This document shows positions 1 through 8,287 of a DNA stretch of 39,364 bases, piece by piece. Position 1 is the first letter of the stretch, and each line of letters begins with the position of its first letter. Under the pieces are notes generated by a model that saw nothing but the letters and a program-made list of their open reading frames with translations, ran no database searches and was not told the origin of the DNA. Origin of the DNA: an uncultured Porphyromonadaceae bacterium (GTDB taxonomy: Bacteria; Bacteroidota; Bacteroidia; Bacteroidales; Muribaculaceae); the NCBI GenBank assembly GCA_900548875.1, contig URMA01000024.1:1-39364 (forward strand), read 5' to 3'. A program made the position numbers and the translations under genes.

Positions 1-208
1 CCCCCCTGCCTATGCGCTTGCCACCTATGTGGGTTGGAGCCGCACCTATGCACGTAAGCACGACTGGTGGGATGTAGCGGCCGGTGCAGCTATCGGTGCC
101 GGGTGTTCCTACATATTCACCCGTCCGTTTGCACAAAAACATAATTTGTCGATTGCGCCCGTCAGCGACGGACTGCATTTCGGACTGGCGGCATCGTTTA
201 CACTTTAA
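1..208 (+). CDS. PAP2-family phosphatase, C-terminal fragment
   Basis: The open frame runs in from the left edge (first full codon at base 2) and stops at 206-208, giving the last 68 residues. It carries the third PAP2 motif exactly, S-R-x5-H-x3-D (SRTYARKHDWWD), followed by an alanine/glycine-rich membrane stretch and a short tail ending in FTL. PAP2 enzymes remove phosphate from lipids such as undecaprenyl pyrophosphate or phosphatidate, with the active site facing the periplasm. The particular substrate cannot be told from this fragment. The start, the first two motifs and most membrane segments lie outside the window. It reads toward the DUF4286/ruvC pair, with a 19-base gap. Confidence 0.8.
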   Translation, partial: PPAYALATYVGWSRTYARKHDWWDVAAGAAIGAGCSYIFTRPFAQKHNLSIAPVSDGLHFGLAASFTL

Positions 209-227
209 CTTAAAAACAACCAAAGCA

Positions 228-536
228 ATGATAGTATTTAATACAACATTTCATACACATACAGCTTGCGAACAGCTGTTTCTCGACTGGCTTCGTGTCA
301 TCTATATTCCGCAGGCGCTTGCCGACGGACGTTTGAGCGAAGCCCGCCTTACGCGTGTGCTGAATGCGGAAGAGAGCGACGGAGTAAACTATTCGCTTCA
401 GTTCCGCGCCGAAAATCTGGACAAGCTTCACAGCTGGTATGAAGAAGTGGGCGACGAACTGGCAGGAATGCTGGCTCACAAGTTCGGGCAGCAGGTGGCA
501 GGATTTTCAACCTTGCTGGAGGAGGTGGAACTGTGA
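228..536 (+). CDS. DUF4286 family protein
   Basis: This is a 102-residue soluble protein starting MIVFNTTFHTH and ending in an acidic LLEEVEL. Size and opening match the DUF4286 family, small Bacteroidetes proteins of unknown function that are often found next to ruvC. The frame stays open upstream to an ATG at 84, but that part overlaps the PAP2 coding end, so the ATG at 228, just after the PAP2 stop, is preferred. The stop TGA shares one base with the ATG of ruvC (TGATG at 534-538), the usual sign of translational coupling. There is no signal peptide or membrane segment. Function is unknown; a link to recombination is suggested only by position. Confidence 0.75.
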   Translation: MIVFNTTFHTHTACEQLFLDWLRVIYIPQALADGRLSEARLTRVLNAEESDGVNYSLQFRAENLDKLHSWYEEVGDELAGMLAHKFGQQVAGFSTLLEEVEL

Positions 537-1105
537 TGGCTGAGATGGAGTGGGACCGTATCATCATCGGCATCGACCCGGGAACGAATGTGATGGGCTA
601 TGGCATTCTGGGCATTAAGCACAGCAAGCCGGCAGTGATAGCCATGGGTGTGCTGGTGCTGAACAAGTTTGACGACCATTATATGCGCCTGCGGCGAATT
701 TCGGAGCGTGTGACTTCGCTTATCGACCAGTATTTGCCCGATGAAATGGCTATCGAAGCGCCGTTCTTCGGCAAAAACGTGCAGTCGATGCTCAAGCTCG
801 GACGTGCGCAGGGAGTGGCTATGGCTTCGGCTCTGTTGCGCGATATTCCCATCGCCGAATACGCACCGCTGAAAGTGAAGATGGCGATAACCGGCAACGG
901 CGGCGCTTCGAAAGAGCAGGTGGCGGAAATGTTGCGCCGCATACTCAATATTCCCAAAGAAAACATCGACCCTCATCTCGATGCTACCGACGCACTCGGT
1001 GTGGCCCTCTGCCATTTCTATGAATCCAGCCGTCCCAAAACCGTCAAGGCTTACAAGTCGTGGAAAGACTTTATCGCCAAGAATCCTGACAAGATTAAAA
1101 AATAA
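536..1105 (+). CDS. ruvC: RuvC crossover junction endodeoxyribonuclease
   Basis: RuvC resolves Holliday junctions by paired nicks, working with RuvAB during recombination and repair in the cytoplasm. At 189 residues it is slightly longer than the E. coli protein. The four acidic metal ligands of the RNase H-like fold are visible: D14 (GIDPG), E74 (AIEAPFFG), and D149 and D152 (HLDATDALG). The conserved QSMLKLGRAQG helix follows the Glu. An in-frame GTG at 533 would add one residue; ATG 536 is preferred because it overlaps the upstream stop. A lysine-rich tail ends the protein. Confidence 0.97.
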   Translation: MAEMEWDRIIIGIDPGTNVMGYGILGIKHSKPAVIAMGVLVLNKFDDHYMRLRRISERVTSLIDQYLPDEMAIEAPFFGKNVQSMLKLGRAQGVAMASALLRDIPIAEYAPLKVKMAITGNGGASKEQVAEMLRRILNIPKENIDPHLDATDALGVALCHFYESSRPKTVKAYKSWKDFIAKNPDKIKK

Positions 1106-1156
1106 TTCGTAAATTTAAGCTGCGCAATTTTGCAGGAATTTTTAAAATCTTGTCGT

Positions 1157-1588
1157 ATGAAAAACAACGTGGTGAAATATACCGATGCCGTATTGCTTGC
1201 TGTTCAGATAATTCTTTCTGCCATCATCGCCTTTAGCCGTGACGAAATCCCGACACATTGGAATTACCGGGGAGAAATTGACGATAGCGGCAGTTCCTAC
1301 ACGATATTGCTGTTGTCGCTTGTCAATATCCTTTTGTTTGTGCTTTTTAATTGGTTGAAAAAGCATCCTGAACGCTGCAATTTCCCGCGCCCCTTTAAAA
1401 ACAGGGAAGCCGCTTATGCGGCCATGAAAGCCCTTGTGACGTCTGTCAGTATTTTTATCAACGTCATTTTCCTGTTTATCACCCTTTCCGTCCTGTTGGG
1501 TCATATGTATGCTGCAGTATTCAATATCATCATGATTTTGTTTCTTATTGTCATTGTCGGAAGCATTGTTAAAGTGGCCATATCCTGA
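1157..1588 (+). CDS. Small membrane protein, DUF1648-like
   Basis: This is a 143-residue integral membrane protein with about four hydrophobic segments (approximate residues 10-29, 49-66, 90-112 and 118-140). After the first segment comes a P-x-H-W-N-x-x-G-E-I-D loop, typical of DUF1648, a domain also found at the N-terminus of SdpI-type immunity proteins. The frame opens at 1130, but ATG 1157 (MKNNVVKY) gives a more natural N-terminus. It stands alone between ruvC and a tRNA gene. Its function is unknown; membrane location and DUF1648 membership are well supported, and a role in antimicrobial-peptide immunity is only an analogy. Confidence 0.7.
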   Translation: MKNNVVKYTDAVLLAVQIILSAIIAFSRDEIPTHWNYRGEIDDSGSSYTILLLSLVNILLFVLFNWLKKHPERCNFPRPFKNREAAYAAMKALVTSVSIFINVIFLFITLSVLLGHMYAAVFNIIMILFLIVIVGSIVKVAIS

Positions 1589-1693
1589 TGAATAAATATT
1601 GTTTTGGCCGTTCCAATTCAGTTGTCGGCTGCTTTTTCTTGACAGGAAGTAATGAAAATTATAATAAAATTAGGAAAATTCAGCGGAAAGCCA

Positions 1694-1701
1694 TACCTTT
1701 G
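1694..1701 (+). promoter_or_regulatory. -7 box of tRNA-Ser(UGA) promoter
   Basis: TACCTTTG fits the Bacteroidetes -7 consensus TAnnTTTG and lies 11 bases before the tRNA. No good -33 TTTG is visible at the usual spacing, so only the -7 element is claimed. Confidence 0.65.
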
Positions 1702-1712
1702 CACCCGCATTA

Positions 1713-1800
<88 letters not shown>

Positions 1801-1801
1801 T

Positions 1802-1843
1802 AAAAGGTGTAAGTCTTGTAGGAACGAGATTTACACCTTTTTT
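1802..1843 (+). terminator. Intrinsic terminator after tRNA-Ser
   Basis: A perfect 11-bp stem (AAAAGGTGTAA at 1802-1812 with TTACACCTTTT at 1831-1841) encloses an 18-base loop and runs into a six-T tract. It directly follows the tRNA. Confidence 0.85.
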
Positions 1844-2393
1844 GTTACCGAATCAATTCAATCGTTTGTGTTTATGTGGGATTGGTATGGTGCAGCTGCC
1901 GCTAAGCCTGTTTTGAAATATCTTTGTATAGCTCCATAATGTATTAACTGGTTGGTATGTAGTACTTTTTGCGGTTTGTAAAACTGGCTGTTTATGCGCA
2001 TGGATGATTGGAAATGCATATTTTTTATAAAAAATGATAGAAAATACGTTTATTTTGTGTAAATTGCGCCCGATTTTTGGATACATTCTTGAGAATTTTT
2101 ATCGCTTTGTTTGCCATTAATTATTGATGTGTGCCTCATTTTGGGTGCGTTCAATTAAAGACGAAACAATCAATGAAGGAGTCGGAAATACTTGTCCGGC
2201 AATTAAATTCAAATGTACCTGATTTTGTAGAACTGGCTGCTGAAATTTTGTCGCAGTCCGTTTTTTATTGTAATAACTGATTGTGGGAGTTGCCTAATGT
2301 CTTTAGGACGGGGCGCCTGGCATATAATGGTTTTCAGGGATATTTTCAAGGGTTAACAGTGCTGCATTGGTAAAGACTAATCTATAAAATTTT
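1844..2393. other. Long AT-rich intergenic region or leader
   Basis: These 550 bases between the tRNA terminator and the first FN3 gene contain no convincing gene. A -7-like TATCTTTG lies at 1919-1926 without a clear -33. A short open frame, ATG 2173 to TGA 2280 (35 codons, MKESEILVRQL...), lacks a ribosome site and is probably chance. ATTCT-TG-AGAAT near 2085-2096 is a small inverted repeat followed by Ts. I recognise no riboswitch or repeat family. Confidence 0.5.
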
Positions 2394-4652
2394 ATGAATA
2401 AGACTATTACATTCGTTTCTCTTTGTGCGTTGTGTGCAAGCTCTGTTCTTGCTGCAAGCGCGCCTCAGGTGAAGATCAGGAAAATAGAGCCGACCGGTTC
2501 TGCTCAGGAAATGTTTCGTCAGAAGCGTTTCCAGGCCAATATCGTAGCGGAGAATCCCAGTCGGGTTGCAGATGCTGCCGACGGCGCAATATTGTGGGAA
2601 GATTTCCAGAAGTTCAGCGAGGGGTCGGAAACCTCTCCGACATCTGACGAAGTCAATAACTCGCAGGGGCTGATACCTTCCCAATATACGCAGATGCCGG
2701 GATGGGGGGGAGCCGGTGTCCATCAGTCGGGAGGTAGTGCCTATATCGGTTTTATCCAAAGTCCTTACGGTGAGGATACGGGCTTTATCACAACTCCTCC
2801 AGCCGACCTTACAGAAAACAACGGCACATATACGGTCCGTTTCCGTGCGAGATCAGTGTTGAGCGTGGGTGACGAACTGCTTATCAGCAACTTTAATCCG
2901 AATTCGTCCACTCCTTATATATCTTCGGCTACGGTTGAAATTACGAATGAGTGGAAGGAATACACGGTGGAAATGAACCAGGGCTCGGCAAGTTCCTGCC
3001 TGCAATTCTATACGCTTTACGGCGGATGGATATTCGATGATTTTTCGGTTGTAAGCGAAGGCGTGCCTGCTCCGTCCGAGTTTGAGGTGCTCAGTTACAA
3101 AGGAACGGAAATGACTGTGCGCTGGAACGCTGTGGAGGGTGCCCAGTCGTATGTCTACAATATATTTTATCCGAATGAGGGCATAGGTGATGACTTGTAT
3201 TTTAAGAAGGAAGCCACTACCGACAACAATACGCTGACTGTCACCGGACTTAATCCCGATACCCGCTACTCGATGAACGTGGCGGCAGTTGTCGACGGAA
3301 CGCAGTCGGCCTATTCGCAAATCTTTGATATCACGCCGCTCCTCGACACGCCTGAAACGCTTCGTCCGACGGATTACGACGGGGAATCGTTCATTGTTTC
3401 CTGGAATCCGGTGGAAGGAGCGGAGCTTTATGTGCTCAATGTCTATTCCTATATTGACGGAGGAACCCGCGATGCGGTAGTCGTTCCGTTTATCACAGAT
3501 GAGCAGGTGACGGGAACTTCGTTCAAGGTAACGGGCATTGACAAGAATACGATTTACTATTTCACTGTTCAGGCCAAAAACGGTAAAGGCGATATTTCCG
3601 ACACTTCACTCGAAGTTCAGGTCCTGCCTACGCTTGACGCGCCTGTGGCCAAACCGGCTTCTGAAATCACGGGTGACAGTTTCGTGGCAAGTTGGGAACT
3701 GGTGGAAAATGCCAATGTGTATGAAGCAACAACGTATAAGGAACATACGGCTTCTGCGGCAGAGACATTCGCCGTGGCCGATGCAAATCTCGATTTGTAT
3801 GAGTCGAGCGGTTCGCTGTATTATCCGGAAGCCCTTGGTACCGGCCTTTCGTTGCCGCGCGATTCGGGTGCATTCTATTGGTATATCAACCGTGCTGCCT
3901 TGATGGACGGCGGTATCGGTCTTGACAATACGTTGGCGGTATTCTATGGTATGGCTTATCTCTATTCGCCGATGTACGACTTTACACCGTTTGGCGGAAA
4001 AGCCACGTTTGAAATCACGTTGGCCAGTGCCAATGCCACGAAGGCAGTTGTTGCACTTGCCGAAACCGATGACCAGCTGGTGCTTCAGGAAATTGAATCG
4101 GTGGAAGTGCCGGTGACATCTTCGATGACTACACGCCGTGTCGAATTTACGAAAGGTTCCGACAATGCCTGTATCCTTGTGTATGCAAAAGACGGTACAT
4201 ACCTTATGTTCAAGGATCTCAAGCTGACTGTCGATATGCCGGAAGGCAGTAAGATAGAATTCCCTTACGACCAGATGGTGGTGGAGAATGGCAATGCCTG
4301 CCGTTTTGAAAAGGTGGAATATGGAAAGAGCGATCGCATCTCCTACAGTGTCGTTGCGGCTAAAGTGACGCAGGAAGCGCAGATTTTGTCAGAACCGTCC
4401 AATCGTGTGTACGTGGATTTCAACAGTTCCGTAGAATCACTCGGCGATGCAGTTGTCGCTCCGAAGGCTTATGTGAGCGGAGAAACGCTTTTTGTTGAGA
4501 ACCCGAATGCGGAAACGGTTGAGGTGTTCGACATGACGGGCGCTTGCGTCTTGAATGACAATACGGGAGCTGCAACGGTGACTGCCATACTTGCTTCGCG
4601 CGGAGTTTATCTGGTAAAGGTAGGTAGCCGTGTGATGAAGGTAATGCGATAG
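2394..4652 (+). CDS. Exported multi-FN3 protein with T9SS-like C-terminal tail (paralogue 1)
   Basis: This 752-residue secreted protein begins with a signal peptide (about residues 1-21, MNKTITFVSLCALCASSVLAA). Residues about 65-225 form a jelly-roll module of the choice-of-anchor J kind (ILWEDFQKFSEGS, then PGWGGAGVHQSGGSAYIGF, ending in WIFDDFSV). Two or three fibronectin type III repeats follow, with starts near PAPSEFEVLSYKG, TPETLRPTDYDG and APVAKPASEITG, then another beta-rich module. The last 65-70 residues (LFVENPNAETVEVFDMTG...GVYLVKVG...MKVMR) resemble a type A T9SS sorting domain. No catalytic motif is visible; adhesion or carbohydrate binding at the cell surface is an inference. 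It lies 98 bases before a closely related gene of the same architecture. Confidence 0.75.
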   Translation: MNKTITFVSLCALCASSVLAASAPQVKIRKIEPTGSAQEMFRQKRFQANIVAENPSRVADAADGAILWEDFQKFSEGSETSPTSDEVNNSQGLIPSQYTQMPGWGGAGVHQSGGSAYIGFIQSPYGEDTGFITTPPADLTENNGTYTVRFRARSVLSVGDELLISNFNPNSSTPYISSATVEITNEWKEYTVEMNQGSASSCLQFYTLYGGWIFDDFSVVSEGVPAPSEFEVLSYKGTEMTVRWNAVEGAQSYVYNIFYPNEGIGDDLYFKKEATTDNNTLTVTGLNPDTRYSMNVAAVVDGTQSAYSQIFDITPLLDTPETLRPTDYDGESFIVSWNPVEGAELYVLNVYSYIDGGTRDAVVVPFITDEQVTGTSFKVTGIDKNTIYYFTVQAKNGKGDISDTSLEVQVLPTLDAPVAKPASEITGDSFVASWELVENANVYEATTYKEHTASAAETFAVADANLDLYESSGSLYYPEALGTGLSLPRDSGAFYWYINRAALMDGGIGLDNTLAVFYGMAYLYSPMYDFTPFGGKATFEITLASANATKAVVALAETDDQLVLQEIESVEVPVTSSMTTRRVEFTKGSDNACILVYAKDGTYLMFKDLKLTVDMPEGSKIEFPYDQMVVENGNACRFEKVEYGKSDRISYSVVAAKVTQEAQILSEPSNRVYVDFNSSVESLGDAVVAPKAYVSGETLFVENPNAETVEVFDMTGACVLNDNTGAATVTAILASRGVYLVKVGSRVMKVMR

Positions 4653-4750
4653 AATTTCGCTGCAATTATTTGGAGGCGTTGGACGTAATGCTGACCAATG
4701 CCCGTAGAAACTTACGAATCAGACTTTTCATCTTATTAAAAATTTTATAT

Positions 4751-6973
4751 ATGAAAAAACGTATCTTTTTGGCAATGTTGTGTGCTGTTTCATTGAGCGG
4801 AGTGGCTCAGACACATACACATTATTTCTCTGTTGACAACAACAGAAATCTTAGAACCGTAATGGCGAAGCCAAGCCAAATGCCGGTAAAAGAAGCGCAG
4901 AAGCCTGCCGATGCTGTCATTTGGGAAGATTTCTCCAAATTTACAGCAGGTAGCGTCGACGCTCCTGATGCTGCGGATGTGAATGACGCTTCAGCCGTTA
5001 TTCCTGCCGAGATGACACTCACTCCGGGCTGGACGGGTATGGGTATCAAACAGGCCGGTGGCGTAGCTTATATCGGTACTTACAATGAATACGGTTGGGA
5101 CGAAACCGGCTATCTGAAAACCTGCCCTGCCGATTTGAGCCAGAACAACGGAACATGTACGGTCAAGTTCCGCGCAAAATCGGCCAATGCCAGCGGCGAC
5201 GAAGTGGCTATTCGTCTTGCCAATCCGAGCAATTCGTATCTTGATGAACAACGTGTCAAACTGACCAACGAATGGCAGGACTATGAAGTGAAGCTCAGCA
5301 ATGGTACTGCTGACGCATTTGTTCATTTCTTCTCTGTCTGGTATGAATGGTATGTTGACGACATTGCAGTCATCACTCAAGGTATTCCTGCTCCGGAAAA
5401 CCTGCATGTAACGAGCTATAAGGGCTATGAATCCACTTTTGCGTGGGATGCTACTGAAGAAGCTGAGAAATACAAGGTGCAGGTATATTATTGGAACACG
5501 AGCAAAAAGGATTACACTTATGTGGTCGATGGTGTCGAAACTGCAGAAACAAGCTACAGAGTGACCGGCCTTGACATGGATGAAACTTATTTCTTTAAGG
5601 TGGCAGCCGTGCAGGGAACCAACGTGTCGGCTTATTCCAGCAGTCTGACTCTTGCTCCGGTACTCGCCGCTCCAACTCCAATCACGCCGACAGACTACGA
5701 CGGAGATTCATTTACCGCTGCATGGGAACCGTATGAAGATGCCGATTACTATGTGCTGAATGTATATTGCTATCAGCAGGATTCTACACTTCCGTTGCCG
5801 ATTCCGTTTATCGTGGATCAGAAAGTGGAAGGCACATCCTACTTCGTTGAAAATCTTCCGCCAAACTATATTTTCTACTTTACGGTTTACGTAGTGAGAA
5901 ACGACGGCGAGATTTCTCAAAAATCAAATGAAGTGCCGGCACTTCCAGTGCTTTCTACACCGGTAGCAGGCGAGGCAACAAATGTTACTTCCAATTCGTT
6001 TGTAGCCAATTGGACTCCAGTTCCAACGGCCAATACTTATCAAGTGAACGTATATCGCGAACATACGGCTACAGCCGACGAAGTGTATGAATTGGCAAAT
6101 ACCGACTGCGATGTATATTCTTCAAGCGCAACTCTTGAAAAGCCTGAAATCCTTTCCGGTGGCTTCATCTTCGGCTCTCAGTCGGGTGCGTTCGACTGGT
6201 ATATCTCCATGGCTGCGGCTATCGACGGCGGTATCGGTCTGGACAACAGCTATGCCTTCCTTTTGGGTTCAGCCTACATGTATTCTCCGCTTTACGACCT
6301 TACTCCGTTTGACGGCAAGGCCGACTTCAGCATCACATTGGGCAGCCCGGATGCAACCAAGGCTGTAGTGGCTTTGGCTACAGAAGGCGAAGACGGATAT
6401 TTGGATGAAATCGAATCCTATGAAGTTGACGTTACACCGACGATGACCAACCACGTGTTCAACTTCACGAAAGGAAACAACAGCTGCTGTATCCTGGTTT
6501 ATGCCCTCGACGGAATGTCGCTTATCTTTGACGATTTCAATCTGTCAGTCAACATGCAGAAGGACAGCAAGATCGAACACATGATTGATATGGCATTGCT
6601 GGAAGACGCTTCAGCAAGCAGCGTACGCTTCGACGGTATCGACTTCAGAAACGACCGTATTTCCTATGATGTGCTTGCCGCTATTGTCGACGCATCTTTG
6701 GACGATCCGATTGTCAGCGACTATTCAAATCGTGTATATGTAAACGCTATCGGTGCTGTGGAAGGTGTAGACGAGGCCAAGGCTAAGGTTTATATGGAAG
6801 GCGCTACTCTTTGCGTGGAAAATCCGGCAGGTGACGACGTGGAAGTCTACAACATGGCGGGCGTGAAAGTATTCTCCGACAACTCCGGCGATGCAGTCGT
6901 TAAGACTCAGCTTGACGTGCGTGGCGTATATGTTGTGAAAGTAGGCGGCGAAGCCGTGAAAGTAATGCGCTAA
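4751..6973 (+). CDS. Exported multi-FN3 protein with T9SS-like C-terminal tail (paralogue 2)
   Basis: This 740-residue paralogue of the preceding gene has the same module order: signal peptide (MKKRIFLAMLCAVSLSGVAQ), jelly-roll (VIWEDFSKFTAGS, PGWTGMGIKQAGGVAYIG, WYVDDIAV), FN3 repeats, a second beta module (DGGIGLDNSYAFLLGSAYMYSPLYDLTPFDGKA) and a T9SS-like tail ending GVYVVKVGGEAVKVMR. The frame stays open from 4670, but ATG 4751 begins the signal peptide. The aligned blocks show the pair arose by tandem duplication, and the two have diverged throughout. There is no recognisable enzyme signature. A surface-displayed binding protein is the likeliest role. A terminator follows about 50 bases after the stop. 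Confidence 0.75.
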   Translation: MKKRIFLAMLCAVSLSGVAQTHTHYFSVDNNRNLRTVMAKPSQMPVKEAQKPADAVIWEDFSKFTAGSVDAPDAADVNDASAVIPAEMTLTPGWTGMGIKQAGGVAYIGTYNEYGWDETGYLKTCPADLSQNNGTCTVKFRAKSANASGDEVAIRLANPSNSYLDEQRVKLTNEWQDYEVKLSNGTADAFVHFFSVWYEWYVDDIAVITQGIPAPENLHVTSYKGYESTFAWDATEEAEKYKVQVYYWNTSKKDYTYVVDGVETAETSYRVTGLDMDETYFFKVAAVQGTNVSAYSSSLTLAPVLAAPTPITPTDYDGDSFTAAWEPYEDADYYVLNVYCYQQDSTLPLPIPFIVDQKVEGTSYFVENLPPNYIFYFTVYVVRNDGEISQKSNEVPALPVLSTPVAGEATNVTSNSFVANWTPVPTANTYQVNVYREHTATADEVYELANTDCDVYSSSATLEKPEILSGGFIFGSQSGAFDWYISMAAAIDGGIGLDNSYAFLLGSAYMYSPLYDLTPFDGKADFSITLGSPDATKAVVALATEGEDGYLDEIESYEVDVTPTMTNHVFNFTKGNNSCCILVYALDGMSLIFDDFNLSVNMQKDSKIEHMIDMALLEDASASSVRFDGIDFRNDRISYDVLAAIVDASLDDPIVSDYSNRVYVNAIGAVEGVDEAKAKVYMEGATLCVENPAGDDVEVYNMAGVKVFSDNSGDAVVKTQLDVRGVYVVKVGGEAVKVMR

Positions 6974-7021
6974 TCGTTCGGAATTAGTTCCGTAGTTGCC
7001 CCTCTGGGCAATGAATGTCAT

Positions 7022-7065
7022 AAGGCGGCATCCAACAGTTTGACTTGTTGCGATGCCGCCTTTCT
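7022..7065 (+). terminator. Intrinsic terminator after FN3 paralogue pair
   Basis: AAGGCGGCATC (7022-7032) pairs with GATGCCGCCTT (7052-7062), and an inner CAACA/TGTTG extends the stem. TTTCTT follows. It lies between convergent genes, just upstream of the methyltransferase stop. Confidence 0.85.
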
Positions 7066-7098
7066 TGTGTCCTTCCCGCAGGAATTATTCTGTGATGG

Positions 7099-7830
7099 TC
7101 AGTTTTTTGCGATAGTCAGTTTGGCGAGATAGTCGTAGTGTTCACCTTGGGTGATGAGTTCAGCTTTGAAGCCGTTTTGCGAGGCGTAGTAGGCGAGTGT
7201 GTCGAAATCGACATATAGCCATTTGAATTCCGGCCCCTTGATGTTGCGGTATTTCATGCTGTAGACAAGTTCGCCGTAATAGTCGCCGTTGAGGTCGATG
7301 ATCATGCTGCCGTCTTCGTCCTCAAAAACGTAGCGGATGTCGCTCGAATCCATGAAGATAGCGCCCCCGTCGTTGAGCAACTGTTTCATGCGGGCGAAAA
7401 AGGTTTCCATATTTTTCAGGCTGCCGATAATTCCGGCGCCGTTCATCAGCATGAGAATGGTGTCGTATTTGCCTTGAAACGCCGGCGAGAAGAGGTCGGC
7501 CGTCTTGGCGTTCACTCCCCGGGCTTTCATCACCTCGACCGACAGTTCGGAAATGTCGATGGCTTCTACGTCTTTCCCCATTTCCGCAAGTGCCAGCGCA
7601 TGGCATCCGCTTCCGGCCCCCACGTCGAGAATCTTGCCAGTGGCCATCCGCAGGGCATCCTGCTCGACGGCCGGCATTTCGTCGAACGTACGGAAAAGAG
7701 TGGCTACGGGTATTTCGTCTTCGTCGAAATCGGGTGAGAATACGCGCAGTTTTGCCGCTTTTCCTGTCTTGTAATAGTCCGTAATGGCTGTTCCCATCGG
7801 ATCGTGGGCAGTTGTCAGTAATTTGCTCAT
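7099..7830 (-). CDS. Class I SAM-dependent methyltransferase
   Basis: This 243-residue cytoplasmic protein starts MSKLLTTAHDPMG at 7830. The Rossmann-like motif I is clear (ILDVGAGSGCHALALAEMG), followed by the acidic end of strand 2 (VEAIDISELSVEVMKARG) and a DTILMLMNGAGIIG motif. These bind S-adenosylmethionine. The methyl acceptor is unknown. The reading frame stays open upstream to 8157, but that extension runs antisense across a tRNA-Ser gene, so it is rejected. A good minus-strand promoter (7858-7888) lies just upstream of ATG 7830 and supports this start. The gene is convergent with the FN3 pair. Confidence 0.85.
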   Translation of the reverse strand: MSKLLTTAHDPMGTAITDYYKTGKAAKLRVFSPDFDEDEIPVATLFRTFDEMPAVEQDALRMATGKILDVGAGSGCHALALAEMGKDVEAIDISELSVEVMKARGVNAKTADLFSPAFQGKYDTILMLMNGAGIIGSLKNMETFFARMKQLLNDGGAIFMDSSDIRYVFEDEDGSMIIDLNGDYYGELVYSMKYRNIKGPEFKWLYVDFDTLAYYASQNGFKAELITQGEHYDYLAKLTIAKN

Positions 7831-7857
7831 GCTCGTTATATTTGTTGTTTGGTAAAA

Positions 7858-7888
7858 CAAAAGTAGTGAAAGGAAAGCGCTTCGGCAA
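7858..7888 (-). promoter_or_regulatory. Promoter of the methyltransferase gene
   Basis: On the minus strand TTG (7886-7888) is followed after 20 bases by TACTTTTG (7858-7865), matching the Bacteroidetes -33/-7 pattern. The start codon is 28 bases downstream. Confidence 0.65.
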
Positions 7889-8028
7889 GTGAGTGTAAAG
7901 ATTTCTGTATGGATGATGCTGCGGAATATGTTGGTGACCTTCGTCAGGCAGAGATAATAGCCAATATGTAATAAATGTAATATTGGGTGAAATTTTGTAA
8001 AAATACGTGTAATAAATGCGAAAAACAT

Positions 8029-8036
8029 TACCTTTG
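8029..8036 (+). promoter_or_regulatory. -7 box of tRNA-Ser(CGA) promoter
   Basis: TACCTTTG, identical to the -7 box of the other tRNA-Ser in this window, sits 13 bases before the tRNA. No convincing -33 element is seen at normal spacing. Confidence 0.65.
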
Positions 8037-8049
8037 CAGGCGAAAATAA

Positions 8050-8136
8050 GGAAAGATGCCGGAGTGGCCGATCGGGACGGTCTCGAAAACCGTTGTACGG
8101 GTAACCGTACCGAGGGTTCGAATCCCTCTCTTTCCG
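8050..8136 (+). tRNA. tRNA-Ser (anticodon CGA)
   Basis: This 87-base class II tRNA has acceptor GGAAAGA paired with TCTTTCC and discriminator G. The anticodon loop reads TCTCGAAAA with anticodon CGA, a long variable arm (TGTACGGGTAACCGTACC) is present, and the T arm contains GGTTCGAATCC. CCA is not encoded (CAG follows the discriminator), unlike the UGA tRNA upstream. It reads UCG. Confidence 0.95.
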
Positions 8137-8150
8137 CAGAAAACATTTAT

Positions 8151-8177
8151 GCCGCATCTTCGGATAGCGGCTTTTTT
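8151..8177 (+). terminator. Intrinsic terminator after tRNA-Ser(CGA)
   Basis: GCCGC-ATC, a TTCG tetraloop, then GAT-A-GCGGC form a short stable hairpin with one bulged A, followed by six Ts. Confidence 0.8.
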
Positions 8178-8192
8178 ATGCCGTTCTGAAAG

Positions 8193-8222
8193 TTGCTTAT
8201 TTTATAATTATCATTAATTTTG
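8193..8222 (+). promoter_or_regulatory. Promoter of the GH3 hexosaminidase gene
   Basis: TTG (8193-8195), exactly 19 bases, then TAATTTTG (8215-8222), a close fit to the Bacteroidetes sigma-ABfr consensus. The ATG is 65 bases downstream. Confidence 0.7.
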
Positions 8223-8287
8223 CGGAGTGATGACGGGACGTGTGTAGTCGTTTCTGTGTCGCATGAAATTAACCTTTTAAAACCGAT

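Noticed and set aside
2173..2280. A 35-codon small protein gene
   Set aside because: No ribosome site, promoter or recognisable sequence; compatible with chance in AT-rich DNA.
7831..8157. N-terminal extension of the methyltransferase reading frame, to 352 residues
   Set aside because: It runs antisense through tRNA-Ser(CGA) and its promoter; ATG 7830 has its own upstream promoter.
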